DNA of 64,000 nt from positions 4,836,001 through 4,900,000 of the forward strand of contig JAAXNY010000004.1 of assembly GCA_013420905.1 (NCBI GenBank), written 5' to 3'. Both the position numbers and the translations under genes were made by a program. Origin of the DNA: Collybia mongolica (taxonomy: Eukaryota > Basidiomycota > Agaricomycetes > Agaricales > Clitocybaceae). This document shows, piece by piece, positions 37,171 through 48,532 of the stretch; within the stretch, counting starts at the first letter, position 1, and the number at the start of each line of letters is the position of its first letter. The notes beneath the pieces are model-generated. The model had not been told where the DNA came from and made no database searches. It worked only from the letters and a program-made list of their open reading frames with translations.

Positions 37171-37696
37171 TCACTTTTGTGCTCCATAATAGTAATAAAT
37201 TTTAAACTTGGGATAGGCCACAGAAAATGTTTTTAATCGAATGCCTTGTAACCGGTCTGAGGAAGTAAGATATTCGTTGGAAATTATAACGGGTAATTGC
37301 TTAGATCCTAGTAAATCAAAAAATAAGCCAAAACTTTTCTTTTTAACTCGGTCAAAAAGCTGACAGTAGTTTAGTAATTCCTCTATTTTTGGACAAAATA
37401 AAAGGATATTATTTGAACCAAAGTCACACTTGTCAAACAGGCAAACATTTGTCACCCTTTGATGAGGTTGTTTAACCAACCAAACTGGTAACCTTTTTGT
37501 TGTCACAAATTACGTTATGCCAAGGAGAGAATAGTTTGGAGTTTGGGTCGAGCAAATACTGATGTAACCAGGGCAGAAGATCTATCCATTTACACCCACT
37601 TTTGGCCGGCATTTGGACCGTGGAAATTTGCTCACTTCCTGCTGTGAGAACAACGTGGAGGTGCAGCGTGCCCGGCCTGATATTTCGCCGTGACAT
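37171..37696 (-). pseudogene. Frameshifted hypothetical ORF
   Basis: Two adjacent minus-strand frames, 37696-37472 and 37506-37171, look like one protein of about 170 residues broken by a single frameshift near 37490: the first ends in VICDNKK and the second continues with LPVWLVKQPHQRVTNVCLF. Composition is that of a folded protein, for example FGLFFDLLGSKQLPVIIS and SSDRLQGIRLKTFSVAYP. Family not recognised; it may derive from a mobile element. Confidence 0.35.
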
Positions 37697-37739
37697 CAGA
37701 TAGCTATTAGGGACTGTAGACTAACCGATCCTCTTTCTA

Positions 37740-38524
37740 CATCTCACTGATGGGAAGCTGTCCTTTAGAATCAATGTCAACCCCAATTCAGACAGGATCC
37801 ACGTTGAAACCTGGGTTTCCACTTCGAACGCCTGGGATACCTTACGCATCCTCCTTGCACCACGCGATCTCCCTTACCTACCGTTCACCATACCGGTCAG
37901 GTCTAACTTTGAGATGGCAGCTGTCAGTTGCGCTTCTCTGGGGTCCCATTATGCATGACCAGGTCACAAACTCATAATAATTTTGTTGTTTGCACGGCTG
38001 ACTCTTGACAAATAGCGATTCGAGGTTCTTACTGCGAAACGATCATGATAATGGCAGCAGCGAAGACAAGCACCAACGCGAGCCACAACAATGACTTGGG
38101 AGGACCATGTTCCCATCCAAGTGTACACCAGGAACCCAACAATGATGATCATCGAGGAAGGTTGACGGAGTAACGATAAGGAGCAACAACTGACACTGAC
38201 AGCGCCGACCAGCAGCAACAACGAGAGTTGCAGGGCAATGGCAGCGACTAACGCAACAAGGACAACAACAAAGCCTACGGCACAGCGGGGGCAGTGTTTG
38301 TGGTGTGCAAGTGGGATGTGGCCTGTCCTCCCCCTGCCCAGCCGACTATATCCTCAAGAATCTGTGTCGCCGTGTTGCCTTCAATTATAATGCTGGAGCT
38401 CATAAGTACAAGAAAGTGTCTGCTATTTGAATTCAGAGTGTCAGGAAAGGGATTGTGGGCTTCCTCGCAGGCACCTGCTTGTGAGAAACACGCTTCGGTG
38501 GTGTGTCTTCAATAACGCAAGAGT
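37740..38524. other. Intergenic with CAACAA-rich low-complexity patch
   Basis: From about 38080 to 38280 the plus strand is rich in AACAAC/AGCAAC triplets and GACTGAC-like words. No supported gene. Confidence 0.45.
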
Positions 38525-38878
38525 CTAAAACCCCTAAGCTGTCACAAATCCAATTATCACCTTTGCAATGGGGTAAATGTTCAGCTAAGAACTCGTCTAT
38601 GCTTCTCTTGCCCCCATTCCAATAAACCTTTAAGACATTGGAGCGGATCTTTGTGCTAAGCAAGCCATGAGCAAACGAAGTGCTCAGGTAGTAAGGCTAT
38701 AGGATCATGTACGTGTGACCCTGTGGGTCGATAAGGCAAGTTACACCCTTTGAATCGAGTGTCCCTTTGGATGGGCAATGGTGAGCTGGCATGACACAGG
38801 GAGTTACAGATATCCAAACCTTGGAGGTCGCAGAACAAAAGACTTTCCTTTGATACAACTAAACTAAAATGTACAAAG
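38525..38878 (-). pseudogene. Alpha-kinase gene, 3' part (cut off by a TIR element)
   Basis: Minus-strand sequence immediately left of the TIR element reads HFVHFSLVVSKESLLFCDLQG. DLQG is the conserved catalytic-site motif of alpha-type (MHCK/eEF2K) protein kinases. After a likely intron it continues GVTCLIDPQGHTY and ends with WNGGKRSIDEFLAEHLPHC and CDSLG, typical of the C-terminal tail of basidiomycete alpha-kinases. An apparent TAG follows the HTYMIL stretch; an additional intron could explain it. This part joins to the 5' part at 41627-43679. Confidence 0.7.
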
Positions 38879-39233
38879 TGTCGGAAAAATCCAATTCGGC
38901 ATATTTGAACATTTCAGGCAATATCTGGCCTGATAAGACCGTCAGGCAAATCTTCGCCTTATCTGGTACAAAAAACAGTTATAGTTTTTGATCAGCGTGA
39001 TCAGTTCTGAGATGTCCTTACTTTACTTATCAGGCCTGGTCAATGTTATGCCTCCATATAAGACTTGAGAAGTGGTTACAACATTTCGAGAAAAATGGAA
39101 CAACCAAAAAACATAAAAAAAAACATTTTATCTTTTCGTTCTTTATCTTACTCATTGATCAGTACATTGAACCATTACAAATTTCTATGATACTTCATGA
39201 CATCCATTTCAAATTTAATATCTGTTCACAGTA

Positions 39234-39299
39234 GTAATCGAACCCTCAATCTAATGCTATTGACTAGTACTAAGTAAGTGCTATCTGACCACTTCTCCA
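39234..39299 (-). other. tRNA-like internal promoter (A and B boxes), possible SINE head
   Basis: On the minus strand TGGAGAAGTGG (39299-39289) matches an RNA polymerase III A box. GGTTCGATTAC (39244-39234) matches the start of a B box, 55 bases downstream. The sequence between can be drawn as a poor anticodon arm; no full cloverleaf forms. Downstream is AT-rich and ends in a T run near 39120 that could terminate pol III. Either a tRNA-derived SINE head or coincidence. Confidence 0.35.
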
Positions 39300-39603
39300 T
39301 CTGTCCTCGAAAATTTCTTGGGCATGCACTCTATACATAGAGAAAAATTTTGGCCATATCACGTCATATCTGACCAGGCAACGCAGCACCACTCCTTGCA
39401 GGTCACCACCTCGCAACTGTCAATGCCCTCTCCACATTCTAGCTCACTTTCAATGTCTCCGTCTCTCATCCTTACGTTCAAAGGTCGGCTAATCAATACT
39501 TATATGCCTACCTGTGTTCTTTCTCACCTCAGAAACCCGACCCAACCACCCCAACCATAATACCACTGAAATTTTGACACTGTTGAACTGAATCTCTCAA
39601 ATC

Positions 39604-41475
39604 ATGCCTGAACAATCACCCTCACGCTCTCCCACCTCACAGCCTAGTCCTGAAGTCACCAAAGGAATAGAGACCATACAGATTGGACAAACCGATTTGC
39701 AGAGCTTGGGGGAAGGCCTAGTATGTGGTTATACAGCTCACATACTCGATATTGTGACCGATTTTATGATTCTTTATCTAGGGAGATCTTCATGGTAACT
39801 CAAACAATCCCAACCACCCCCCAGCTGCATCTTTTGCTCTGCTGGCCGCTCCCTCCACCCTGCCAGCCACCCCCATTGTACCGTTTTCTGACCCATATGC
39901 AGCAAGTTCCTATGATACACTTCACTCGGATGACCTGGGAAAATGGGGACACCATCTATGGGAGCTACTGCTTGATGTTTTAGAGGAATTAAAGTGCAAG
40001 GGTGCCTTGACTCAAAAGTATGTTCTTACTGCTTCCCTCAGAAAACAAAGCTCATTAGTCCGCCATTTATTTTAGCATGAAAGCATTTCCCCGCTGGAAC
40101 GGACTCAAACATTTCAATACAGTCACTACAGCGGATTATACAGATGGTCAAAGTTATTTTGACATTCTGAAGGTGTGCCTGCATTGTCCAAATGCGCTTC
40201 TACGTTTATTAAATAAAATGGCCAACAGTGCATACTTCCATGCGTTGTACAGCTGTTACCACGCAACTCATCACTCATTCATTGTATCCGTGCCTATATC
40301 TGCTACAGAATGATGGTTGGCATGCATTGCATGTCCGAGAGCAGGCTGCAGAGACTACAAGAGTTTGTTCACCGATATCAAGCAACTTGCAAGGTGAATA
40401 ATAGATCCTCCTTATGCTTATCGTCTCTTTTAATTTGACGAACGATAGAAAGTATCAGAGGAATATGGAAAGAGTTTCGATTTCCCAAAACAACATGCTT
40501 CGGGCCATGTTGGCGACGAGATACGACAAAAAGGTACAACAGATAATCTTTCGACACGCCCAGGGGAGGGGTTCCAGCAAGAAGCTGCAGAGGCCTATGA
40601 ACAGACGAATGGAAAGGAGGCAGAACACCAGGTATGACTCGTATCTGAGGAATTCTTAGTAATTTGACTCATGATCACCAGATGGTCCGTATTGATGAAA
40701 CTCAAGAAGCCATTGCAAGGATTCGGATGGCGATAGACAATAGCACTAAAGCTCGTGCAGCGGGTTCGGATGACGATCACGACACAGAAGAAGATAGCGC
40801 AGCACCACCGTCGTCCCCATGTGATGACTCACACTGGAAGCTTGGTGCTCCCGAGAGGCTACTGGATTCGCACCAGCTCGAAGAACTTATGGTTGTAGAA
40901 GGGCGGGGGCACGAGTTTCAGTCCTTTGACTCTCGTCTCAGAGCATTCCTTATACATACCTTTCCGCAAGATGCTGTGAGGTATGAGGACTTCATCCAGG
41001 TATTGTCTTCTAAATGTTTTGGTCGTGTTACTATAACCGTTTCCAACAGATTCGTTTGTTCAAGTGCTTATACATATACTATCAGTCACTCGAAGATTGG
41101 ACAGAAGCTCGAGATATCTTGCGATGCAATGCCAATTTCCACCAACGCGAGCGATACGATTGCGTCATTGTAAACTCTGACTCCCGAAAATTAGTTGTCG
41201 CCAGATTGCGCGCGCTTCTGCGATGTATACTACCAACAGGCCGCGTGGTTGATATTGGTTTTGTACACCTACTTCGCCAGCATCGATGGAAACCCTCGAC
41301 ATTTTGGGATGGCTGCAAAATATTCGAGGAACCAGCAAGCTGTGAGTTTATCTTGATGGACTATGTTGTGCGCGGGGCACTACTCTCTCCTGTGTTCGAT
41401 GCCAAAGGGAAAGGACTTCTTTATGTCATGGATAGTGTGGACTCAGACATGTTTCTACGCATTAATGGCTGGTAG
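39604..41475 (+). CDS. Uncharacterised gene carried inside the TIR element
   Basis: At least seven exons from ATG 39604-39606 to the TAG at 41473-41475. Exons 1-4 join in frame (39604-39720, about 39782-40017, 40076-40170, then from 40311). The N-terminus is Ser/Pro-rich, with a middle segment HHLWELLLDVLEELKCKGAL. Exons from 40684 encode an acidic linker, then LRAFLIHTFPQDAVRYEDFI. The last exon, from about 41050, ends with LRQHRWKPSTFWDGCKIFEE, LMDYVVRGALLSPVF and VDSDMFLRING. This C-terminal block strikes me as common in agaricomycete repeats, but I cannot assign it to a named domain and see no DDE triad or zinc finger. It could be an accessory protein of the element or a captured gene. 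Confidence 0.5.
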
Positions 41476-41626
41476 CCGGGTTGTAACATACACGGACTTA
41501 TAGACTTATATATAACGTGATACCTTCTGACGATTGGCTGATAAGCCTTCCAGCACAACCTGACCTGGCCTGATCAGACCGTCAGGCGTCCTAAGGCCTG
41601 ATATGGCAAACGAGATTTTTCCGACA

Positions 41627-43679
41627 AGGCATGGATTGCCTTTGTCAGGTCATCATTGGCAGGTCTGACAGATCCGTTTCCGGTGTACTTGCAAATGGGT
41701 GGATCAGATGGGCCACAAGGTAAAAGTGGAGTGGCAATGAAAGTTCGATGTGGCAAGGGGCAACTGCCACTTGCAGACGGGGCTAGCTTTCCGAGAATGG
41801 ATTCATTGAAGTTAAAGTAAAACTCTAAATGGCATGTTGTTGACTTTGAACTACGGTATAGTACTAAAGATCAAGTTGGCACATACTGGGGACATTGCCA
41901 ACTCCATTTCCTTCAATATTACAGTCAAATTCTTCTTTGAAAGCTTGTGCCATGCATAAGAGGGCATACTCCACATGCAAAATGGTTTCAACATGGTCCT
42001 CATCACTGGCAGTGTCAAATGGCTGTGTCACAACATATTTGCGGCGTCCAAAGCGTGCCTGACATGTGGATATTTACCATAACTGGTTAGGTCACGATAT
42101 GTACTAGGCATAGACCACTCACATAAATGCCGATTTTCAAAAAGCCCTGTCCTATTATGCTTTCATCTCCCTTTTTGTCAAAATTTACTGCTATTTCAAT
42201 CATTTCTGGTTCATTGTCCAAGGTTGTGAAGTCTATGTCTAACCCCTGAAAGCTGTATGTTGCTATGGTTTGCAAGAAAGCACATGCATGCATCACTGGG
42301 CTGCGCGTCCATTGAGTTGGCATCTGAAATGCACTTCTTAACACAGAGGGTTTGCTACTCAGAGCATGGCTTCCACTCAATGTGGGACGTTGCATAGGCG
42401 GAGGCATTTTGCAAGAGGAAGTATGCATAGAGACCCGCTTTCTTTTAGTGAGGGTTCCGAATGCTGAACCCAATCCATGTTCATCTCCCGCATCATCATC
42501 TTCCTGAGGAAACTTGACAGGAATAAGTATTAGATGAGCAGCCTGTACTAAAAAAGTGACATACCACATGCTTATCCAGGAATACAAAACAAATTTCAAT
42601 TTGTCGTTCATTGAGGTTATGGGATGGCCTGATTTTCCGGTTCACAAACTCCTGAAGCAATTCTTGCATTGTACAGAAGAAATCAATGTTGAGAATTGAG
42701 CATTTCTGTTGCGATTCATGTGCATAAACTGTCACATTCCCCCTAACAACATGGATGACTTGAACAAAGATGTGACATGAAGATATGATGTCGACTGGAT
42801 CTTACCAGTTTAATGGCTTTACTCTGAAGAAATGCTTCTCAAATGAGATTTTGATGTCTTCAAGTAGCAAATCCATGGCCATCTTCACAATTGTTGTCAG
42901 CGGAAATACTTTAACGACCTGAAGGCCATTGATCTTGTCAGGTTTCATTAGTTCCAGGTCTCAGGTGAAGCTCCAGGCAGTAATCACCTCAATGAACTTA
43001 TCATTTTTTGTGGAATTGATCTTCCACAGCGTTGCAGCCATGCGGATCCCTTTGCCAATCAACTTTGTCTCCTCACGCTTGGCCTTCTTTTCGCCCTTAA
43101 TCGCTAGTGCCTTTTCAAGGTTTTTGTGGATGGTACGATTTGCTGGCAGGTTGATCCCTCCAGCCACACCTAGAGCCATGCTTGGTTTCTGCATCAGGCA
43201 TGTGCCAGATGCGCTTTTCTGATATGCCTGAGCCAACATGAGAATATCCTGGCTTACTCCCGTGCCTGTAATAGATGCTTGCATCTCAGTGCTTGCACTA
43301 TTTGCCTTTCATGAAAAGCGAGACAACTCCCGGATGCTGTAACAATGCCATTGGAACAGAATCATTGCCTGCCAGTCAGGATCATCAATCGTCTGCATTT
43401 CTGGTATGTGTTTTACGGAGATCTTACTATAAAAGGTAATGCAGGCATTGCAAATTGGATTTTCCAGCAAGTTGCTGACGATTCCACAGGCCATACATTG
43501 AGGTTTGCTCTATCTTCAATGGTAAGCCATTTCTTTACTCTTACAAATTGGATTTGACTCACATTGATGGCATGTAACTCAGCGACGGAGAGTCCTGGTT
43601 TCCAGATTTGACACAAGCCACATTTTAAACCCTCTTCAAGGCAATAAAAAGCGATTCCACAGAAAGAGCAGACAGCCAT
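41627..43679 (-). pseudogene. Alpha-kinase gene, 5' part (disrupted)
   Basis: The gene starts at ATG 43679 with two zinc-finger-like segments: CSFCGIAFYCLEEGLKCGLC, and after an intron CMACG...CNAC. A helical region follows (QELLQEFVNRKIRPSHNLNE), then a Ser/Pro-rich linker. The kinase domain begins near 42200: EIAVNFDKK, then a glycine loop GQGFLKIG, then ARFGRRKYVVTQPFD, then ILHVEYALLCMAQAFKEEF. After a further intron (about 41877-41841) it runs FNFNESILGKLAPSA and PLLPCGPSDPPIC, then stops abruptly at AIHA where the TIR element enters. Alpha-kinases phosphorylate helical substrates. The gene would have been about 600-650 residues but is split by 2.75 kb and is presumed inactive unless the element is spliced out. 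Confidence 0.72.
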
Positions 43680-43817
43680 GGGTCACAGTGGTAAAGACAA
43701 GTTGCAACCATGCACTGAAAAAATTCGATGCATAACCTGGCTGATGTGGCCAATCTGTCAGCCAGGAGGTTCTTCGACACACAGACCAATCTTGACCACC
43801 AAGAAATCAAGATACAT

Positions 43818-44705
43818 TCAGGTTGATAGACTACATAGCATCTGTTCGAAGACAAACCAAATGTTGTTGATGGAAAGTTCCTGGACACCAATGCTGTGGT
43901 AAACAGCCTCCGCCCAAGCCGCGTATTCTGGCGTAACAAATTGAAGAAGAGACTCCCCTCCCACCATTTCCTTCAGTTCACGAATCACAGCAATATCAAC
44001 CAGCTGAAGCAAGTCCTTGCCACCCCATTTTTCTGGCATAAAATAAAGATTATTGCATGAATCACCTGATGGCCCTGCCTTGGTTTTATCCTTCTGCATC
44101 CTTGTTCCATTGCGAAATTTGATGTAGCTGTTGAGTTCCTTCTGAATGAATGTTGACCACAGCCATTGACACAATTGACTTGACAATAAGTTATGGGAAA
44201 TTCCTGACAAAAGCAAAACTTGCTAATGGTCTGCGTTATCGGGTTGGTATATCCCGCGCACCTCTCCTTCTTCGAAAGTCTTGACAATGTTGTCACCAAA
44301 GTCCAAGTGCAAGTGCAGCCAAGAGTGCTCAATCGCAATGTTGTGAACACTCCTGACGTAGTGGTGAGCAGTGATGACGTCTTTGGGAATGTCTGACATC
44401 ACATCACTACAACAGAAATCAGCCGACAAGAGATATAGAGGTTGAACAATTACCATAAAGCATGCGCAAGGCCATAAACTTGAGTCATTTTGGAACCACA
44501 GTCAGTGGTGAACTCGAGTGGCATCCCTGTTTACAAAGTTGGCTCATATTCCTAACAGTCACAGTGCAAATACAACAAAAAGAACATACCTCCCATTTTC
44601 TCAATGAGAGAGAGATACAAAAAGGCAATGATGTTGCCCATGCAGTTGCTGGGAACAACCCAGGCAGAAAGCCAACGAGTGGTGGCATCATCAACCACAG
44701 CCCAC
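43818..44705 (-). pseudogene. Integrase-core (DDE) transposon gene, 5' truncated
   Basis: Reads leftward from the edge of gypsy A. VDDATTRWLSAWVVP carries the first Asp, and after an intron FTTDCGSKMTQVYGLAHAL carries the second. IAIEHSWLHLHLDFGDN carries the Glu with the HLDFGDN tag typical of the basidiomycete integrase-core family. Then come LCQWLWSTFIQKELN, FRNGTRM, KDKTKAGPSG, PEKWGG and a terminal VYHSIGV with stop at 43818-43820. At least one stop (after QPDNADH) or an unrecognised intron lies near 44225. Introns with GTATGT donors sit at expected places, so this was once a spliced gene. Everything upstream of the first Asp is missing, cut by the LTR at 44706. Confidence 0.72.
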
Positions 44706-45179
44706 TGTTACAAATTCCCTACTCACATGCCCTTATTACTTCTTTTCTTACACACTACTGATTACTGGATACTTATCGACTCTTATCTTTCTAGACCCAT
44801 ATATGCATTCTCTTTCCCATACTTATTCATCTTTTATATTATGCTTACTCATTCTCATTGTAGCTTACTCATTCTTTTATCTATAATGAATAGCATAAAC
44901 CATACTTATTGGACTCTTACATATATATAGGGATACTTTAGCTTAGTTAGTTCTTTAGCTTGACCTAGCTGAATCAACCTTATTCATCTATTTTGATCTC
45001 TTGACGCAAACTTGGTCCTATTTGCCTTATGAAGGGAGTAGTGCATCTTTGATTCAACAATCTGACTTTAGCCCTATTGAGGGAGTCATTGGATGTTAGA
45101 CTTACAGAGTCAATGGTCTATAGTGAACAAACAATAAACCAGGATTGATCTAAAGGATAAGGCCTAAACAGCCATAACA
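44706..45179 (+). repeat. 5' LTR of gypsy A (borders provisional)
   Basis: Begins TGTTACAAATTCCC exactly where the integrase-core gene is cut and ends ...CATAACA, giving a TGTTA/TAACA inverted end. It has a TATATATAG box at about 44921-44929. No 3' copy is present in the window to confirm the borders. Confidence 0.55.
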
Positions 45180-45226
45180 AAAGGTCAAGCTGATCAGAAT
45201 CGTCAACCTATTAAGGTTCAGACGCA

Positions 45227-46396
45227 ATGGCACCAAGATATGGATTAAAACCTGCGAGCAGCAGTGAAAGCAGTAGAAGCAGCAGCAGGCAAAGTGCCTT
45301 TAGCAACAAAGACTTCCAAGACACAGAAGAACAACCAAGACTCTCAGTAGTCACACAAACAGTAGAAACGCCCACCACGCCGAAACCAAAGGCAGAAAGT
45401 TCCAAAGGAAAGGAACCAGAGAAACCACTGAAACCCAAATCACCAGATTCCCTGATACCACCTGACTCAGACATAGAAATGGCAGACAAACAAAAACCCA
45501 CTGAGATCAAACTCAGTTCACCAAACATCTTTGATGGAAACCAAAGAATGACAAAGGACTTTGTCCTTGACTGCAAGATGTACTTGCAAGCAAATGACAG
45601 AATCTATGACATGGAATGGAAAAAGATCCTTTACGTGCTCTCATATATGAAAGGAGGAACAGCAGCACCATGGAGGAAATCTTGGTATGGAGAAAATAGT
45701 ACCCACCCAGGAACCTTTACAGATTTCATAGCAACAGTCAAAGAAGCATTCTCTACACCAGATGAAGCAGGAGACGCCAGACAAACCTTGAAAATGCTGC
45801 GCATGACAGGAAACATGACAGCAGATGACTACATTGTGGAATTCAAATCAGCCACATCAGAAAGTCAGATCACCAAAAGCAAAGCACTCATTGAGTACTT
45901 CATGGAAGGAATACCCCCTTCCTTGATGCAGAAAATTTTGACAATGGATAACCCACCTACCACCATCAAGGGTTGGTACCAGAAAGCATCCATATTTGAC
46001 ACCCAGTACAGACGTGCAAAATCAATTGTAGCACAAATCAAAGGAAACACAGGAAAGCCAACAGGAGGAAACAGTGGAAAAAAATATAATTTCCAACGAA
46101 ATAACCCCAAATATGTTCCAAACAAAGATCCAAATGCAATGGACATAGATTGATTGACCATTCAAGAAAGAGATGAACATATGAAATGAGGACTATGCTT
46201 CGAATGCCATAAATTTGGACATCGAGCATCTGATCACAAAGCAGGAGGATCAACCCCTCAAACTCCACGAAAAGAAGAACCGAAATTACCAATGAAAGGC
46301 AAAGATGCCTACATGAAAATCAGATCTCTTATGGCAGAATTAGATGAAGACAAAAAAGAGATTGCCTTAAAGAATATGGAAGACGAGGGTTTTTAA
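45227..46396 (+). pseudogene. Gag of gypsy A
   Basis: ATG 45227 opens a Ser/Lys-rich N-terminus. A capsid-like helical region follows (KDFVLDCKMYLQAND, GGTAAPWRKSWYGE, ALIEYFMEGIPPSLMQKIL) as in Ty3/gypsy Gag. Two in-frame TGA codons (46151-46153 and 46187-46189) interrupt the frame. Just after the second lies CFECHKFGHRASDH, a zinc knuckle whose last Cys is His. The frame ends at TAA 46394-46396. Confidence 0.8.
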
Positions 46397-46413
46397 AGAG
46401 GCGGACTGAATCA

Positions 46414-47135
46414 ATGTCAGTACCTGCCGAGACCTATTCTGTTACATTGTCACCTGTAATTTTAGGAGAGATGAACCAACAATCATTATCTATTCCAATT
46501 ACAGTGATTGAAGAACAGAAAAATGTCAAAACCCCAGCAATTGGACTCATTGATTGTGGAGCTGGAGGAATCTTTATTGACAAGACATTTGTTGAAGAAA
46601 ACAAAATAAAGACAACTCCATTGAGAAAGTCAATTTCGGTCAGAAATGTAGATGGGACAAAGAACAAATCAGGGAACATCACAGACTGTGTATGGACCAA
46701 GATTTGAATTGGAGATGAAGAAATCAGAATCCAACTATTAGTTAGCGGACTTGGAAAAGAAAATATCATCCTCAGACTACCATGGTTAAAACGGCACAAC
46801 CCCAAGATCGATTGGGAGAAAGGAACACTTGACTTTGGACCAAGCATCAAGAAAGGAGTTCTATTGGAAGCAATCTGAAAGAATTTAGAAATTTGACAGA
46901 TGAAACAAACACGGCAATACCTCAAGGCAATGGTAACAGAAATACAGGAAGAACATCTAGAAGATATCCCAAGGAATCAACCCCTTGAAGATTGGCAACC
47001 AATTCTTTTGGGAATTGACAAAGAAGAATCCATTTGGATAAATGCAAAAACATCAATATCACAAGAACTGGAACACAAAGCAGAAATCGAAGATCAAAAG
47101 CCAAAGAAGACACTACCAGAATTTTACCAAAAATA
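46414..47135 (+). pseudogene. Protease and linker of gypsy A pol, first fragment
   Basis: Contains an aspartic-protease active site in which DSGA reads DCGA (GLIDCGAGGIFIDKTF), then GLGKENIILRLPWL, the conserved flap-side helix. In-frame TGA at 46705-46707, 46876-46878 and shortly after. The fragment ends in LPEFYQKY where the Tc1 element enters at a TA; the sequence resumes at 48744. Confidence 0.8.
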
Positions 47136-47346
47136 CAGTGGCTCAAAAAACTGCCCCAATGTTTGTACATTTTTGAAAGATCAATATGGTATGAAGTGCT
47201 GACATAAGCAGGGGACCTGGGGTAATTATGTAAGATACTATGACATCGTGGCTTTCCAATGGACCCTGGATCATGTGATTTGGATCAATATCCATTAAGC
47301 TATAAGCCAAACAAAATGGTTACTTATTGGGGCAGTTTTTTGACCC
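47136..47346 (+). repeat. Left terminal inverted repeat of the Tc1 element
   Basis: 211 bases, near-perfect inverse of 48533-48743. The motif TCAAAAAACTGCCCCAA occurs at its outer end and, in opposite orientation, at its inner end (about 47328-47344), so each arm is itself bounded by inverted copies of the presumed transposase site. Confidence 0.9.
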
Positions 47347-47496
47347 TTATCTTATTTTCCATTATTCTGGCATTTATGATCCAATGCAAGAACATTATGG
47401 ACTGTGGGAAGAATAAACAATGTCATGTGACTTTATTTGTATCAATTTGACATGTTGGAATTGGTTCAATCATCTTCTTGACCTCTTACCACCATC

Positions 47497-48516
47497 ATGA
47501 AAGCCATTTCTACTGCTCAGCACAATACTGTTGTTTCTCTCCTCAATGAGGGCTATTCTCAGCGTCAAATCAAGGAGAAAACTGGTCTAGGGAAGGGTAC
47601 CATCAGTAGGATCAGCAAAGATGTGGATGGAAACAAAGAAAACAACCTTGGTGGCCGCCCCTCCAAGCTGTCTGTTCGTGACAAACAGTCAATTATTCGT
47701 CAAATCAAGTCAGGGAAGCTTGATAATGCAGTTCAGGCTACCCAATTCATCAATGGCATCATCCCCAATCCTGTCACACCCCAGACAGTCAGAAATGCAC
47801 TCAAGGAAAATCAATTTTGTGCTGCTACAAAGAGGAAAGCTCCTCTTCTCAAATGAGCCCATCGCATCCGGCGTCTCCAGTTTGCAAAATATCATGAAAG
47901 CTGGACTGTGGAGGACTGGAAAAGGGTTCTATGGACAGATGAGACCAAAATCAATAGGATTGGGTCAGATGGAAAGGTTTATGTCTGGAAACAAAGGGGA
48001 GAACCACCATCTGATAGAACAACATCACCTACTGTCAAACATGGAGGAGGAGGAAACCTCATGGTATGGGGTTGTATGGGGTGGAATGGAGTGGGAAAGC
48101 TCATAGAGGTGCAGGGGAACATGGACAAGGTTCAATACTGTGAAATTTTGGAGAGTGGAGTTCAGGAAAGTTTTGAGAAGTTGGAAATGGTGGATGGCGA
48201 GCGCTACTTTCAGCAAGATAACGACCCCAAACACACATCTGGACTGGCCACACAGTGGTTTGAAGACAACAACATTCAAGTCCTTGGCTGGCCTGCCCAA
48301 TCCCCTGACATGAATCCAATAGAACACCTTTGGGAACATCTCAAGCGCCGTCTTAAAGAATATCTGACACCACCCAAAGGAGTACATGAGTTGTGGGATA
48401 GATTGGCTGAAGAGTGGGGTGAAATTCCACCAGAGGTATGCCAAAACCTGATAGAAAGTATGCCCAGGTGGATACAAGCAGTTATAAAGGCAAAAGGTGG
48501 TCATACAAAGTATTAG
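47497..48516 (+). pseudogene. Tc1 transposase with one in-frame TGA
   Basis: The N-terminus has a helix-turn-helix (LLNEGYSQRQIKEKTGLGKG), a GRPSKL AT-hook-like link and a second HTH. After a TGA at 47854-47856 the same frame continues with VLWTDETKI (first Asp), YFQQDNDPKHTS (second Asp) and SPDMNPIEHLWEHL (Glu). The spacing between the last two is 34 residues, so the class is DD34E. Full length would be 339 residues, normal for Tc1. The stop sits where an Arg or similar residue is expected before AHR. No other lesion, so the insertion looks relatively recent. Confidence 0.93.
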
Positions 48517-48532
48517 ATAGAAAATTAATAGA

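Larger units (their letters stand above)
38879..41626. mobile_element. 2,748-base TIR element with AG target duplication
   Basis: Ends are TGTCGGAAAAATC... (38879) and ...GATTTTTCCGACA (41626). The inverted similarity weakly extends to about 27 bases (GGCATAT against GCCATAT). A 2-base AG flanks both sides (38877-38878 and 41627-41628). Removing the element with one AG restores an in-frame HAFVHFS junction in the interrupted alpha-kinase gene, which supports the exact borders. Near each end is a hairpin GCCTGA-N8-TCAGGC (38927-38947 and 41567-41587). Inside are one plus-strand multi-exon gene and a tRNA-like sequence. No transposase motif recognised, so it may be non-autonomous or of a superfamily I cannot name. 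Confidence 0.75.

Noticed and set aside
44462..44930. Plus-strand frames across the integrase-core gene and LTR of A
   Set aside because: Antisense to the integrase-core gene and continuing into AT-rich LTR sequence.
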